A stretch of 64,000 nucleotides of DNA from Neobacillus paridis (GCF_016765675.1 NZ_JAESWB010000005.1:124001-188000); one strand, 5' to 3'. Positions 43,694 through 54,040 are shown, counted from the stretch's first letter. Numbers and translations: made by a program. The notes: a model not told the origin generated them from the sequence alone.

Positions 43694-45703
43694 GGAAATT
43701 GTTCTTCGCCCGTTGAATACGCGGTTTAGAATATATCCGCCAATTAAAAAGATCAGCAAAAAAACGGCAAGGATGGTTGTGATGGTCATTAATCTTGATG
43801 CGGTTATTCCGCTCGTAATCATTCTGAGACCTTCAACTGTGTAGGTCATCGGGAAAAATGGGGAAAGGACGCGAAAGAATTTCGGTGCCGTTTCAATTGG
43901 AAAGGTTCCTCCGGAAGATGCCAGCTGAAGAATGAATAGAATAAACACGATCGGCGTCCCAATGAGCCCAATTGCATACGTCAGCCCATACATGATGGTA
44001 AAGAATACCACCGAGATGAACATATTCCCTAGAAAAAATAAAGGCTGGTTAACCGTATCAATTCCCATGCCAAAAACAAGGACCAGCGATAAAATCACAG
44101 CTTGGATCATCACTAAAATCGAACCCGAGATAAAAGTTCTGAAATACGTCTTAAGAAATTTTGTTTTCACGACATCTGTCAGTTTGGTAAGTGACAAAAC
44201 CAAGTTTATTAACATCGCCCCCAGCCATAATGACAAGGAAATAAAATATGGAGCGAGTCCCTCACCATAGTACTTTACTTTATTAATCGTTTTATCTTTG
44301 ATCGCCAATGGATTTTTTACATAGTTGGAAATCCCTTCGACGGTAAAGGTCAGATGATCATTCATTTTTTCGTAGCCGGCTTTTAGCCCGTCTTGCAATT
44401 TTCCGGCTCCTTGATTGGCGGAATCGATACCGGCATTAAGCTGTTTGGCGCCAGTCTCTAATTTCGTTAATCCTGTCGTCAACTCCGCTGTTTTATTCGC
44501 CGCGGTATTTAAGCCCTTTTGCAAATCATGACTTCCGGATTGCAGCTTTTTAGCTCCGTCAAGCAGTTGGTCCACTCCTTGAGCTGCGCTTTCAAGCGCT
44601 TTTGTTCCTTCGGCAACCTTTTCGGCACCCCTTTTTAGCCTCTTAAGGATGCTGATTAAATCATCGGCAGCGGAGGCCGAAGTTGTTAATCTTTTCTCCA
44701 GATCTTGGTCATTCATAGTGGTGATGAGCTGCGCAACGATTTCTCTAGCGCGGGCTATACTGGCAGGATCGTTCGTTTTTTCTAAAAGGGAGGAAGCCTG
44801 GCTGAGCGCTTCCTTTAATTGGCTAATACTATCAGCTGATGCAGTTAATCCTTGCGAAAGATTGGCTTGATCTATTGCGGTGGTCAACTGCTGCAATCGG
44901 TTAGAAACCGTTTTTGCACCCTCCGATAGGACAGAGATATCACTTGCACTTTGCGTTATCCCTCCCTTAAACTGTTCCAGGCCATCGACTAATGTATTCA
45001 ACCCGGTAGAGAGCTTTGTTTGCCCGGCTGCGGCCTTTTCTAACCCATCTTGCAGCTTTTGTGAGCCGTTTGCGGCATCATGAATTCCTGCGGATAGCCG
45101 GGAAGAACCGGCTGCCAGCTTTTTCGTTCCAGTTTGCAGGTCATGGGCTCCATCGCTGGCATCCTTTAAAGAATCTTTCACGTCGTACAAGCCCTTTGTC
45201 AGCGCCTTCACTGCTTCCTTCTGAATCGTCCCGGTAATTTTCTCTTTTATATTTTCCGCCGCCCTCTGGGACACTTGCGCGAACACATAGTTTTTTCCTT
45301 TATTCCCTTCGTAAATAATTGACGGCCGTTCCAGTTTTCCCTTTTTCGCTTCGGCAATCTTTTTGGAAAAATCTGCAGGAATAACAATCAACGCATAATA
45401 AGTAGCCCCTCTGATTCCCCGTTTGGCTTCGTCATATGACACAAAATGCCAGCCGATGCTTTTATTGTCTTCGATACTATCTTGAATGTCCTGGCCCAAA
45501 TGATAGGTCTTTCCATCGCGAACAACTGGTTGGTCCTGGTTGACAAAAGCAACCGGCACCTTGTCAAAACGACTGTAGGGATCCCAAAATGCGCTGAGAT
45601 AAATCCCTGAATAAAGGAGTGGAACAAAAAGTAATGCAACCATCACGATACAGATCATTCTAAATAAAGCCTTTTTCCGGTCTGTTTCCTTTATTTCTTC
45701 CAT
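43679..45703 (-). CDS. YhgE/Pip-family membrane protein
   Basis: About 674 residues from ATG 45,703 (AGGTGGGG upstream). One N-terminal helix (YSGIYLSAFWDPYSR follows it), then a roughly 400-residue extracellular region, and five to six C-terminal helices of ABC-2/YhgE type. The extracellular region contains many Leu-x-x-Gly repeats (LAAGSSRLSAGIHDAANGSQKL type), the hallmark of this family, predicted to form long helical hairpins. Lactococcal Pip is a phage receptor and B. subtilis YueB a SPP1 receptor, and staphylococcal EsaA is related, so a role as a phage receptor or secretion component is possible but not shown. Confidence 0.87.
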   Translation of the reverse strand: MEEIKETDRKKALFRMICIVMVALLFVPLLYSGIYLSAFWDPYSRFDKVPVAFVNQDQPVVRDGKTYHLGQDIQDSIEDNKSIGWHFVSYDEAKRGIRGATYYALIVIPADFSKKIAEAKKGKLERPSIIYEGNKGKNYVFAQVSQRAAENIKEKITGTIQKEAVKALTKGLYDVKDSLKDASDGAHDLQTGTKKLAAGSSRLSAGIHDAANGSQKLQDGLEKAAAGQTKLSTGLNTLVDGLEQFKGGITQSASDISVLSEGAKTVSNRLQQLTTAIDQANLSQGLTASADSISQLKEALSQASSLLEKTNDPASIARAREIVAQLITTMNDQDLEKRLTTSASAADDLISILKRLKRGAEKVAEGTKALESAAQGVDQLLDGAKKLQSGSHDLQKGLNTAANKTAELTTGLTKLETGAKQLNAGIDSANQGAGKLQDGLKAGYEKMNDHLTFTVEGISNYVKNPLAIKDKTINKVKYYGEGLAPYFISLSLWLGAMLINLVLSLTKLTDVVKTKFLKTYFRTFISGSILVMIQAVILSLVLVFGMGIDTVNQPLFFLGNMFISVVFFTIMYGLTYAIGLIGTPIVFILFILQLASSGGTFPIETAPKFFRVLSPFFPMTYTVEGLRMITSGITASRLMTITTILAVFLLIFLIGGYILNRVFNGRRTISENPL

Positions 45704-45796
45704 TCCAACCCCACCTAAAACAGTATTATGACTGTAATTTTCCCTGTCCAAAGAGGTTTATTCGGGAGTGTGTGTTTATTCCGATTTTTAAGCCAT

Positions 45797-45836
45797 GAAA
45801 AAACACCCAGCAAGATTTTCCTGCTGGGCGTTTTTC
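45797..45836. terminator. Bidirectional terminator after the PRPP-synthetase paralogue
   Basis: CACCCAGCA and TGCTGGGCG arms with a 9-base loop, A-tract on one side and T-tract on the other. It ends the minus-strand gene at 45,931. Confidence 0.8.
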
Positions 45837-45930
45837 GATACGACTCTGGAAGTAGCCAAAATGGCCCTTCATTCAATATTTGAAAGGAATAGCTCATGGA
45901 TGTCATACTCTGAAAGTTGCCGGATTGGCT

Positions 45931-46881
45931 TTATTCAAATAACGGACTTACCGCTTTTTCATTGTGAATTCGTTCAATCGCCTCTACAAGCAGCGGAGCA
46001 ATCGACAAAGAAGTAATTTTCGAAATGCGTTTTTCTTCTGGCAGCTTAATGGTGTTCGTTACCACTAATTCCTTAAGCGCCGAAGACTCGATGCGGCTGA
46101 CCGCCTCTCCAGATAGCACAGGATGGGTACCGCAGGCATAAACTGCTTTTGCCCCATTCTCAAGCAAAGCATTAGCACCGGTAGTAATCGTTTCGGCGGT
46201 GTCCACTAAATCATCGATAATAATGGCATTTTTACCTTCAATATTTCCAACAATGTTCATGATTTCCGAAACATCATGTTCCGGGCGCCGTCTGTCAATT
46301 AAAGCAATCGGAGCGTTTAACCAACCCGCCATTTTTCTTGCCCTGACCACACCACCATTATGCGGTGCAACAATGACCACATCGTCCAACGCCTTTTTGA
46401 CGAAATAGGCCGAAAGAATCGGAATGCCTGTCAGGTGATCCACCGGTATGTCAAAAAATCCTTGCGCCTGGGGAGCGTGAAAATCTATTGTCAGTACTCT
46501 GGTGGCCCCCGTCTTTTCTAACAGATCAGCGATTAATCGGGCTGTTATCGGTTCCCGGGATCGGGCTTTTCGGTCCTGACGGGCATAGCTGTAGTAAGGC
46601 ATAACCACATTAATCATTTTAGCCGATGCTCTTTTCAAAGCATCAATCATGATCAATAGCTCCATAATATGTGTATTCGTTGGTTCAGATGCAGATTGGA
46701 TAACAAAGACCTCGCTGCCGCGAACGCTTTCTTCAATGTTTATCTGGATTTCTCCATCACTAAATTGATTAACAGAACATTTCCCAAGCTCACAACCTAA
46801 AAGCTTGGCCATTTCCTCAGCTAGTTGTCGATTTGAATTTAATGAAAACATTTTAAAATTCTTTTTTAATATGTAGGCCAC
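45931..46881 (-). CDS. Ribose-phosphate pyrophosphokinase paralogue with altered motifs
   Basis: A 316-residue PRPP-synthetase-family protein with a GTG start and GGAGG 7 bases upstream. Most of the fold is canonical: [17 protein letters not shown] (ATP-binding), [17 protein letters not shown] with His135, and RARKMA of the flexible loop. Two normally invariant motifs differ: the usual SPDHGG is APHNGG (172-177), and the ribose-phosphate loop DTAGT is DTAET (228-232). The housekeeping prs gene of bacilli sits beside glmU, not here, so this is a second, divergent copy. It may be a weakly active, retargeted or regulatory paralogue, like eukaryotic PRPP-synthetase-associated proteins; that is inference. 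Confidence 0.85.
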   Translation of the reverse strand: MAYILKKNFKMFSLNSNRQLAEEMAKLLGCELGKCSVNQFSDGEIQINIEESVRGSEVFVIQSASEPTNTHIMELLIMIDALKRASAKMINVVMPYYSYARQDRKARSREPITARLIADLLEKTGATRVLTIDFHAPQAQGFFDIPVDHLTGIPILSAYFVKKALDDVVIVAPHNGGVVRARKMAGWLNAPIALIDRRRPEHDVSEIMNIVGNIEGKNAIIIDDLVDTAETITTGANALLENGAKAVYACGTHPVLSGEAVSRIESSALKELVVTNTIKLPEEKRISKITSLSIAPLLVEAIERIHNEKAVSPLFE

Positions 46882-46955
46882 CGCATTTCCTCCATGCTAT
46901 CTATTTTAAGTTTTAATTATCACCAATTTATTATTTTACACGAAAAGAGCCAAAA

Positions 46956-46986
46956 AAGGCAAAAATCCACCCAAGAAAGGTGGATT
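46956..46986 (-). terminator. Terminator of the L,D-transpeptidase gene
   Basis: AATCCACC and GGTGGATT arms with a short loop, followed on the minus strand by TTTTTGCC. Confidence 0.7.
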
Positions 46987-47013
46987 AAAATATGTTATTC
47001 GTCATAAATCGGT

Positions 47014-48393
47014 TTAATAAACAACTACTGGCTCATATTGAGTCAGACTGGCATAAACCGATTTCATTGAATTTAACGGAGTATTAACACAGCCGCCCGA
47101 GCCATGTTCCAAGTAGGCATTGCTTGCCCAGTTTGAGCGCCAACTGGCATCATGAAAGCCGACACCGCCATTGGTAAATTGCGCCCAAAACTTCACTTTA
47201 ACGGAATAATTCAAATTGCCTACTTCGCTTCCTTCAAGGATCGACGGCGATTCTTTGTACATGATATACCAGACTCCTGGTGGTGTATCTTCATGGGTAT
47301 TATGCCGTCCAGTGACAACATTAGATGTTACTTGCAGCTTACCATTTTTATAAATCCAAATTCGCTGTTCCTTGATCGATACTTCAGCATACGTATCGCC
47401 GATTCCATAATTAGTGGTCGTATTGTAGCCAGTACCGCGGGTAGTCCAGCCGATTCCATAAATATGTTCCGCTTCAACCGACCTTTTCCCCTTTTCGAAG
47501 GCTTTTTTCAGCATTTCCGTTTCTTTATCGACGTCAATTGCCCAGCCGAAGGTTTCTCCTTTTACCTTGATCAATGATCCCGAGTGAGTTTTAAAGGTAT
47601 AATCCTTACCTAGGGTGGATTGGGATTTATTGATTTCAGCAATCTTAGCTTTAAGCTCAGTGGTGTCAATGGTATATTTCATGTTTTTGGAAACTGAAGC
47701 ATTTTTAATTAGTTCGCTGGCTTTTAATGAGTAAACCTTATTTTGCAGTTGATAAGCGATCGTTTGCTGGAGCAGTTTTTGCAGCAGTTTCTTTTCTTGT
47801 TTGACAATCTGACTATTTTCTCTGACCGGCTGTATGTATACAGGTTTCAAATGAATTTCACTGCTGTATTTATGCCGCTGATAATCCTTTAACAGCTTGG
47901 CAACATCCCATTTTGTTCCATTTTTACTCTTTGAGACTGTCATGTCCCCCTGTTCTAAATGGGCCTCGGCATCTACCGGGGCTTCTAAGCTCTTGTTCAA
48001 TGAAAGCAGCTTTGCTTTTACTTCCTTCTTCATCGTAGTGCTACGATACTGATCTTGTTTCTTTGGAACCAGCAAATAACTTTTTTCCCTTGAAGATGGA
48101 AGAAACGTCTGCTGTTTCTTTAATATTTTTTCCACACTTGTCAGATCATTTTTGGTAAAGCCCATCTTGGAATCTTTACCATTAAATATTTTTTTCTGTC
48201 CAACATAAACTTCGTTTTTCAAGACTGTTCCTTTGAGCTTTTTCAATGCTTGTTCAGCAGTCAGCCCGCCGACCTTGGTGTCATTGATTTTGATGTTGGC
48301 ATTAAACCGGGTTGCCTGATGATAGTAAAGGATGCCCGTCCCGATAATAATAATTGCAATAACACTGCTGATGATAATATTTCTTTTACGCAT
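47014..48393 (-). CDS. Membrane-anchored L,D-transpeptidase (YkuD) with VanW-type binding domains
   Basis: About 459 residues from ATG 48,393 (MRKRN; GGAG upstream). An N-terminal signal anchor (about residues 5-23), then two peptidoglycan-binding_4-like regions (NDTKVGGLTAEQALKKLKG marks the first), and a C-terminal YkuD domain. The catalytic motif is complete: GFHDASW supplies the His and HGSGGCVNTPL the Ser-Gly-Cys nucleophile. Such enzymes form 3-3 cross-links or attach proteins to the wall, outside the membrane and insensitive to most penicillins. Monocistronic. Confidence 0.9.
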   Translation of the reverse strand: MRKRNIIISSVIAIIIIGTGILYYHQATRFNANIKINDTKVGGLTAEQALKKLKGTVLKNEVYVGQKKIFNGKDSKMGFTKNDLTSVEKILKKQQTFLPSSREKSYLLVPKKQDQYRSTTMKKEVKAKLLSLNKSLEAPVDAEAHLEQGDMTVSKSKNGTKWDVAKLLKDYQRHKYSSEIHLKPVYIQPVRENSQIVKQEKKLLQKLLQQTIAYQLQNKVYSLKASELIKNASVSKNMKYTIDTTELKAKIAEINKSQSTLGKDYTFKTHSGSLIKVKGETFGWAIDVDKETEMLKKAFEKGKRSVEAEHIYGIGWTTRGTGYNTTTNYGIGDTYAEVSIKEQRIWIYKNGKLQVTSNVVTGRHNTHEDTPPGVWYIMYKESPSILEGSEVGNLNYSVKVKFWAQFTNGGVGFHDASWRSNWASNAYLEHGSGGCVNTPLNSMKSVYASLTQYEPVVVY

Positions 48394-48588
48394 GACCCCA
48401 TACTCCAAACAATTTGTGATTAGATAAAATGAAAAGTCGCCTGTCATCCTATCTGACAACTATTATACTAAAATATCATGACAAATGTTTGGTTTTCACT
48501 ATTTTTTTATGAAAAACTAAGAAATAAATTTTTTTCGTATGGATTGGGGCGAGACACACCTATTATGGCGTGTCATCCTTGCAAAATC

Positions 48589-49776
48589 TTAACGATAGCT
48601 TTTTTCAAGTACATAACTTTTTCTCTTTCCCAGCATCAAAAAATATAAAAGCGAACAGGCCAAAACGAAGAAGGCCATGACTAAATACATTTCTCGGAAA
48701 CCAATTGTTTGAATGAACATTCCTAATACAAAAGGACTGATCCCGGCCCCGCCATCAGTAAACATAAAAAACGTGGACGTTGCCAAGCCCATCCGATGTT
48801 TGGGTGAAACCTTAATGGACAATGCCTGGGCGCTTGACAAAAAGTTGCCATACCCCAACCCGACAAAAGCGCCAGCAAGCAGCAGCACAAATCCGTTATG
48901 TGCCTGACTTAATAGAAACAGTCCAAATGCAAATAGGAAAAATGTGGTATACATCACGACATTTCCACCCGTCTTATCAAACCATCTGCCGATCACTGGT
49001 CGCGAAACTAAAATCGCTGCCGAATAGGTAATAAAGAAGAAACTACCCGCTTCCACAAGGTTAATTTCTTGAGAATATGAAGTCAAAAAAGACAAAACAC
49101 TGTAATATCCAAAGCCGATAAAGGCGCTGATAATCGAAATCGGGACGGCCGCTGGTTCGACATAATCACTGATGTTAAATTTTCTTTTATTCCCTACATC
49201 AGCAATAGGTTTTTCTACTTTAGGAACTTTTAAGATCATGACTCCTAAAAATCCTATCATGACGATGCAAGTACAAAGAATTAAATTAACTTGAAAACTG
49301 GCATGATGCACAAGATACATTCCTAGAAATGGACCTACTGCAGAGGCAAGTGTCGTACTTAAGGCATAATAGCCCGTCCCTTCACCACGCCGTGATGTCG
49401 GGATAATACTAGCGACAATAGTTCCTGTCGATGTTGAACAGACACCAAAGGCTGCGCCATGTAAAATTCGAAGAACAATTAATAATGGCAAGTTAGAAAT
49501 AAAAAAGTATAAAAACGTCGTGATTAAGAAGCAAGCAAAGCCAATATATAGCATCTTTTTCCATCCAATATGATCAATCCAACTTCCGGTAAACAGTCTT
49601 CCAAACACCGCACCAAGAATAAAAATTCCTGCCGACAATCCGGCCATACTTGTAGAAGTATGAAATTGATCAATGGCAAAAACGGTAATCGTTGAGATCA
49701 ACGTATAGTAAGTAAAATAAGCGAAGAAATTTTCCAATGATACAATCACAAAATCTTTAGTCCATAACTTTTGCAT
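48589..49776 (-). CDS. MFS transporter, 12 helices
   Basis: 395 residues with twelve predicted helices. GAVFGRLFTGSWIDHIGWKK is the loop 2-3 motif (G-x3-D/G-R) and STSTGTIVASIIPTSRRGEGTGYY the family's helix 4-5 region; it resembles YfcJ/SetA-like exporters of bacilli. It lies 66 bases after the LysR gene on the same strand, suggesting either co-transcription or control by that regulator. Substrate unknown. Confidence 0.85.
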   Translation of the reverse strand: MQKLWTKDFVIVSLENFFAYFTYYTLISTITVFAIDQFHTSTSMAGLSAGIFILGAVFGRLFTGSWIDHIGWKKMLYIGFACFLITTFLYFFISNLPLLIVLRILHGAAFGVCSTSTGTIVASIIPTSRRGEGTGYYALSTTLASAVGPFLGMYLVHHASFQVNLILCTCIVMIGFLGVMILKVPKVEKPIADVGNKRKFNISDYVEPAAVPISIISAFIGFGYYSVLSFLTSYSQEINLVEAGSFFFITYSAAILVSRPVIGRWFDKTGGNVVMYTTFFLFAFGLFLLSQAHNGFVLLLAGAFVGLGYGNFLSSAQALSIKVSPKHRMGLATSTFFMFTDGGAGISPFVLGMFIQTIGFREMYLVMAFFVLACSLLYFLMLGKRKSYVLEKSYR

Positions 49777-49842
49777 AAATATTCAAGTCCTTTAAAAGAA
49801 TTCCCTAAAATTACTGCTATTTCACAAAACCATGCATTGCAA

Positions 49843-50730
49843 TTATCCATGCAGGTCAGCGGACAAGTTCCGTACAAAATCAATAAATTTCTTAGTAACA
49901 GGTGATAAATATTTCCCTTGTATCCAGGTTAGACAAATTTGCCTGCGACATACCGGCTTTTTAACTCGAAGCAATTTGATTTTATTGCGGTCCAACAACT
50001 TGGAATTGGGGATGATTGAAACACCTAAATTTGCTTCCACTAATCCGGCCACCGTACCAATCTCTTCCCCCTCAAAGGCGATTAATGGTGAGAATCCTGC
50101 ACGTTTACAAAGTTGATCGGTAATACTCCGAAGTCCGGCCCCATTTTTAAAGGCAATAAACGGTTCGTTTTTTACGGTGAGTAAATTCACCTCCTCGGTT
50201 TCTGCTAACGGGTGGTGGACAGAAACAGCTAGAAATAATTCTTCCTCCCATAAAGTTTCGCGAAAAAATTCCTTGTAGTCTTCCACATGTGAAACCAGAG
50301 CAATATCCGTTTCACCTGAAAGCAATTGTTCATAGAGTTGACCAGCCCCTGCTTCGCTCAGGTTAAATTTCACTTTGGGGAATTGACGTAAAAATAAACT
50401 TAAAATTTCCGGAATAAAACTAATCCCAAGTGAATGTAAAAACGCTAATGAAATGGTGCCATGCTCAGGATGAATCAGATCTTGAATTTCCTGTTTCCCC
50501 AGCTCCATTTCCCGGATGGCCCGCTCCACACGATAAAGGAATCGTTTTCCAAACTGATTTAAGGTAATGTTTCGGCCGTTTCTGTCAAACAGCTTGACTC
50601 CCAACTCTTCTTCCAACTTCGAGATCGCTCTGCTCACTGCCGGTTGTGATATCGAAAGAATCTCTGCTGCCTTTGTAATATGCTCGGTGGCTGCCACCGT
50701 TTGAAAATATTGGATTTGATGCCACTCCAT
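49843..50730 (-). CDS. LysR-family transcriptional regulator
   Basis: 295 residues. N-terminal winged helix (MEWHQIQYFQTVAATEHITKAAEILSISQPAVSRAISKLEEELG) and a C-terminal two-lobe effector-binding domain, GltC/CynR-like. It lies upstream of the MFS gene on the same strand instead of divergent as is usual for LysR target pairs. No effector can be assigned. Confidence 0.92.
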   Translation of the reverse strand: MEWHQIQYFQTVAATEHITKAAEILSISQPAVSRAISKLEEELGVKLFDRNGRNITLNQFGKRFLYRVERAIREMELGKQEIQDLIHPEHGTISLAFLHSLGISFIPEILSLFLRQFPKVKFNLSEAGAGQLYEQLLSGETDIALVSHVEDYKEFFRETLWEEELFLAVSVHHPLAETEEVNLLTVKNEPFIAFKNGAGLRSITDQLCKRAGFSPLIAFEGEEIGTVAGLVEANLGVSIIPNSKLLDRNKIKLLRVKKPVCRRQICLTWIQGKYLSPVTKKFIDFVRNLSADLHG

Positions 50731-50841
50731 CGATTTACCCCGCTAAAATATTTTTGACACTTTCTTATCTTACTCCAACTCTTTTTATAACATCCAATTC
50801 ATTATTTGCATGAAATTGATGCATAAAACTTATCAATTTGT

Positions 50842-50886
50842 AAAAAAGCGATTCTTATCATAAAGGAATCGCTTTCGTTTTTTGAA
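50842..50886. terminator. Bidirectional hairpin in the esterase-lysR gap
   Basis: Perfect AAAGCGATTC/GAATCGCTTT arms with an 11-base loop; a T-tract follows on both strands. Confidence 0.72.
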
Positions 50887-50902
50887 TAAAATTTATAAGA
50901 GC

Positions 50903-50933
50903 AAAAAAAAATAAGCCAGCCATTAAACTGGCT
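50903..50933 (-). terminator. Terminator downstream of the esterase gene
   Basis: AGCCAG/CTGGCT arms followed on the minus strand by T-A-T9. Together with the hairpin at 50,842 this makes a double terminator after the esterase. Confidence 0.7.
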
Positions 50934-51012
50934 AGCTATTATCGTTTTTTTGAAAGGAATTTTTCTATATATTAATTGACTGCTTGATGGCATGGATAAG
51001 CGACATAGAAGA

Positions 51013-51978
51013 TTACTGTCCTTTTCTTACAAGTACATTACGGTTAAGTACATATTTTACCGCCCCGATATACTCGGTCAGTGCTCTTTGACTGACAGCA
51101 GCGGTTGGGACAACACCTTCAAATCCGTGAAAGCACCCCGGATACAAATGGAATTCAACATCGACGCCGGCACGGCAAAGGCGCGTTACATAATCCAGTG
51201 TTTCATCACGGAAGGGATCTAATTGTCCCACACAAGTATACGTATATGGCAGGCCTGTTAAATCAGTGGCACGGGATGGTGCCGCATACTGGGGAACCGA
51301 GTCCTTACCGTTTTCACCATTTAAATACATCGTCCATCCTTTTTCGTTTAAATCATGATTCCAAATCATCTTACCTGTTATTTCGAGGCTTGATGGTGTA
51401 TTATTCCGGTCATCGATCATTGGATACAATGGCATTTGGAAACATAATTCTGGACCTTTTCGATCCCTGGCAAGCAGAGCTAATGCTGCGGTTAATCCGC
51501 CGCCAGCACTTGCCCCCGCTATCCCTATCCTTGCTGCATCAACTCCTAATTCAGACGCCTGTTCAGCAAACCATTTCAACGCAGCATAGCAATCCTCTAA
51601 TCCGGCAGGATATGGATGTTCCGGCGCGAGGCGATAATCAACCGATACTACTACGCAATTGGCCTCCGTCACAAACCGTTGACATAAGACATCATCACCT
51701 TCAGGGACGCCAAGGACATAACCGCCGCCATGAATCCACAATAGACCAGGGAGGACAGCATTTTTCTCCTTTGGTTCATAGATTCGTACCCTCACTTCCG
51801 AAGCATCCTTTGGTCCAGGTACCATTCTGTTTGTAATGGTAACAGACTCGTCGACTGGTATTTCCATAGATTGTGAAATTGCTGCCATTGCCGCTCTTGT
51901 TGCCTCAACATTATCCAGATCTAGCGGCGGGAATAAATCAAGTGTCTCTACTAATTCAGGATCAATTCTATTTCTCAT
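51013..51978 (-). CDS. Alpha/beta-hydrolase of the HSL esterase family
   Basis: About 321 residues from ATG 51,978 (AAAGGAG upstream). The oxyanion HGGGYVLG motif and the nucleophile elbow GASAGGG are diagnostic of hormone-sensitive-lipase-type esterases; the Asp is in QLDPFRDE and the His in CFHGFEG. It hydrolyses short esters. Placed after a Baeyer-Villiger monooxygenase and an SDR remnant, it likely cleaved the ester or lactone made by the monooxygenase. A cre-like box lies 65 bases upstream. Confidence 0.9.
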   Translation of the reverse strand: MRNRIDPELVETLDLFPPLDLDNVEATRAAMAAISQSMEIPVDESVTITNRMVPGPKDASEVRVRIYEPKEKNAVLPGLLWIHGGGYVLGVPEGDDVLCQRFVTEANCVVVSVDYRLAPEHPYPAGLEDCYAALKWFAEQASELGVDAARIGIAGASAGGGLTAALALLARDRKGPELCFQMPLYPMIDDRNNTPSSLEITGKMIWNHDLNEKGWTMYLNGENGKDSVPQYAAPSRATDLTGLPYTYTCVGQLDPFRDETLDYVTRLCRAGVDVEFHLYPGCFHGFEGVVPTAAVSQRALTEYIGAVKYVLNRNVLVRKGQ

Positions 51979-52042
51979 GATCAATTCTCCTTTGTCCATT
52001 TATTATTAAATCTATTCTTTACATAAAAAACTATTCCATTAA

Positions 52043-52056
52043 TGTATGCGTTTACA
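52043..52056. promoter_or_regulatory. cre-like box upstream of the esterase
   Basis: TGTATGCGTTTACA matches TGWAANCGNTNWCA at 13 of 14 positions, in the leader region of the esterase gene. Confidence 0.5.
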
Positions 52057-52079
52057 ATTATTTAAACGCGGTTTTTTTG

Positions 52080-52216
<137 letters not shown>

Positions 52217-52252
52217 AATTTGATTAGAGAATTGTAGTTATTAGAAATATTA

Positions 52253-53878
52253 TTAATGTAAAGCTTTTATCGGCGACAATGTAAACCCATCATACCCTGC
52301 AGCTGCAACTTCATTACATTTATGTTTGTAATTGTCAAAACCTCCTAAATAGATGAGAAAACTACGCGGTTTACCGGCAATATTTGCCCCGGTGTACCAG
52401 GAATCGGTTTTCACATAAAGCGTCGTTTCCGCTACCTCACGACAATGTTTGCTCCATGCTTCTTCTACCTCTAATGTAGGCTCAATTGTTTCCACTTCAT
52501 GCTCCCGCAAAAACTGCAAACAATCGGCAATCCATTCAACATGCTGCTCGATCGCCGAAGGCATGTTTACTAGAACAGAAGGACTCTCTGGACCCGTAAT
52601 CATAAAGAAGTTGGGAAAACCTTCAGTCGCTAGACCTAGATAAGTTCGTACCTTCGAGCCTTCTTCCCATTTTTCCTTCAGTTTTACCCCATCCTTGCCG
52701 CGAATATCGATTTTAAATAATGGACCTGTCATCCCGTCATACCCGGTAGCAAAAACAAGGATATCCAGTTTATATTCTGATTCCTTTGTTCGAATTCCGT
52801 TTGAGGTAATTTCGACAATGGGTTCTTTCTTGACATCAACTAAAGTAACATTCTCTCTGTTATAAGTCTCATAATAATCAGTATCCAAAATTGGGCGTTT
52901 TGTACCAAAATAATAGTCTGGCAATAGCTTTTCGGCAACTTCCGGATTATGAACAATTTCCTTTATTTTTGAACGGATAAAATCAGCTGCGGTTTTATTC
53001 GCTTCTTCATTGATAAAAAGATCGTAATAGGCAGAGGTTAAAGCGAATCCCCCTTCCGCCCAAGCCTTCTCATAAACTTGCTGGCGTTTTTCCGGCGGAT
53101 CTGACAGTGCTGAAACATTTCGAATCAAGAGGCCACTGCCAGTTGAGGATTCACGCATGAGTCTTTTAACCTCTTCGAAGTCTTCTTTCGTTTGTTTGAT
53201 AAACTCCGGGTCGTAGCCGTAGTTTCTTGCAGGAATCGTATATTGAGGAGTTCGTTGAAAAACAGTTAAATGGTTCGCTTCTTTCGCAATAACCGGTATT
53301 GCCTGAACGCCGCTGGAACCGGTGCCAATGACGCCAACCCGCTTCCCGGTAAAATCAACCTTTTCCTTGGGCCATTTGCCGGTATGATACCACTGGCCTT
53401 TAAAACGATTCAGGCCCTTAAAATTAGGTAGATTAGCTGCTGAAAGACATCCCACTCCCGAAATAAAATACTTTGCTGTCACATTTGTGCCATCATCTAA
53501 TTGTAAGGTCCAACGATTGTTTGCTTCATCAAAATGTGCTGCAGTGATTCGAGTATTAAACTGTATGTCCCGGCGGAGAGCAAATTTTTCGGCAACATGA
53601 TTAAGATAACGGAGAATTTCATCCTGTGCCGGATATTTTGATGTCCAAGTCCATTCTTGGTAAAGCTCTTTCGAGAAGGTATAGTTATAATAAATACTTT
53701 CGATGTCGCAACGTGCTCCGGGATAACGGTTCCAATACCAAACGCCCCCTACCCCATCTCCAGCTTCATACACGCGGGTGGAGAAGCCCGCTTCCCGTAA
53801 ACAATAAAGCATGTATAACCCGGAAAAACCAGCTCCTAAAACGACTGCATCAAAGCCATTCTCTTGATTTGTTGCCAC
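52253..53878 (-). CDS. Baeyer-Villiger monooxygenase (flavin-dependent)
   Basis: 541 residues. Two Rossmann motifs, GAGFSG (15-20, FAD) and GTGSSG (185-190, NADPH), flank the BVMO fingerprint FKGQWYHTGKWP (159-170, F-x-G-x3-H-x3-W-P). GGVWYWNRYPGARCD is the cyclohexanone/phenylacetone monooxygenase-type segment. It inserts oxygen next to a ketone, giving an ester or lactone. First gene of the minus-strand unit and divergent from the LuxR-type regulator; ketone specificity is unknown. Confidence 0.92.
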   Translation of the reverse strand: MATNQENGFDAVVLGAGFSGLYMLYCLREAGFSTRVYEAGDGVGGVWYWNRYPGARCDIESIYYNYTFSKELYQEWTWTSKYPAQDEILRYLNHVAEKFALRRDIQFNTRITAAHFDEANNRWTLQLDDGTNVTAKYFISGVGCLSAANLPNFKGLNRFKGQWYHTGKWPKEKVDFTGKRVGVIGTGSSGVQAIPVIAKEANHLTVFQRTPQYTIPARNYGYDPEFIKQTKEDFEEVKRLMRESSTGSGLLIRNVSALSDPPEKRQQVYEKAWAEGGFALTSAYYDLFINEEANKTAADFIRSKIKEIVHNPEVAEKLLPDYYFGTKRPILDTDYYETYNRENVTLVDVKKEPIVEITSNGIRTKESEYKLDILVFATGYDGMTGPLFKIDIRGKDGVKLKEKWEEGSKVRTYLGLATEGFPNFFMITGPESPSVLVNMPSAIEQHVEWIADCLQFLREHEVETIEPTLEVEEAWSKHCREVAETTLYVKTDSWYTGANIAGKPRSFLIYLGGFDNYKHKCNEVAAAGYDGFTLSPIKALH

Positions 53879-53988
53879 TTTTACCTACCTCCCACTTTAA
53901 ATGATCGTAATCTGCAAACTCCTTACCAATTTATTCCTTTACTGCAAATAACATGTTGCTAGTTTAAGGATAACTCTTTTAGAAATAT

Positions 53989-54017
53989 TTGAATATTCCG
54001 TAATTTTAGAGTATACT
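53989..54017 (+). promoter_or_regulatory. Sigma-A promoter of the LuxR-type regulator
   Basis: -35 TTGAAT (53,989-53,994), 17-base spacer, -10 TATACT (54,012-54,017), 24 bases before the start codon. Confidence 0.68.
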
Positions 54018-54040
54018 ATCCTTAAAAAAGGGGATGTTTT

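Noticed and set aside
48552-48573. GACACGCC/GGTGTGTC inverted repeat after the MFS gene as a terminator
   Set aside because: No T-tract follows on the minus strand, so function is not supported.
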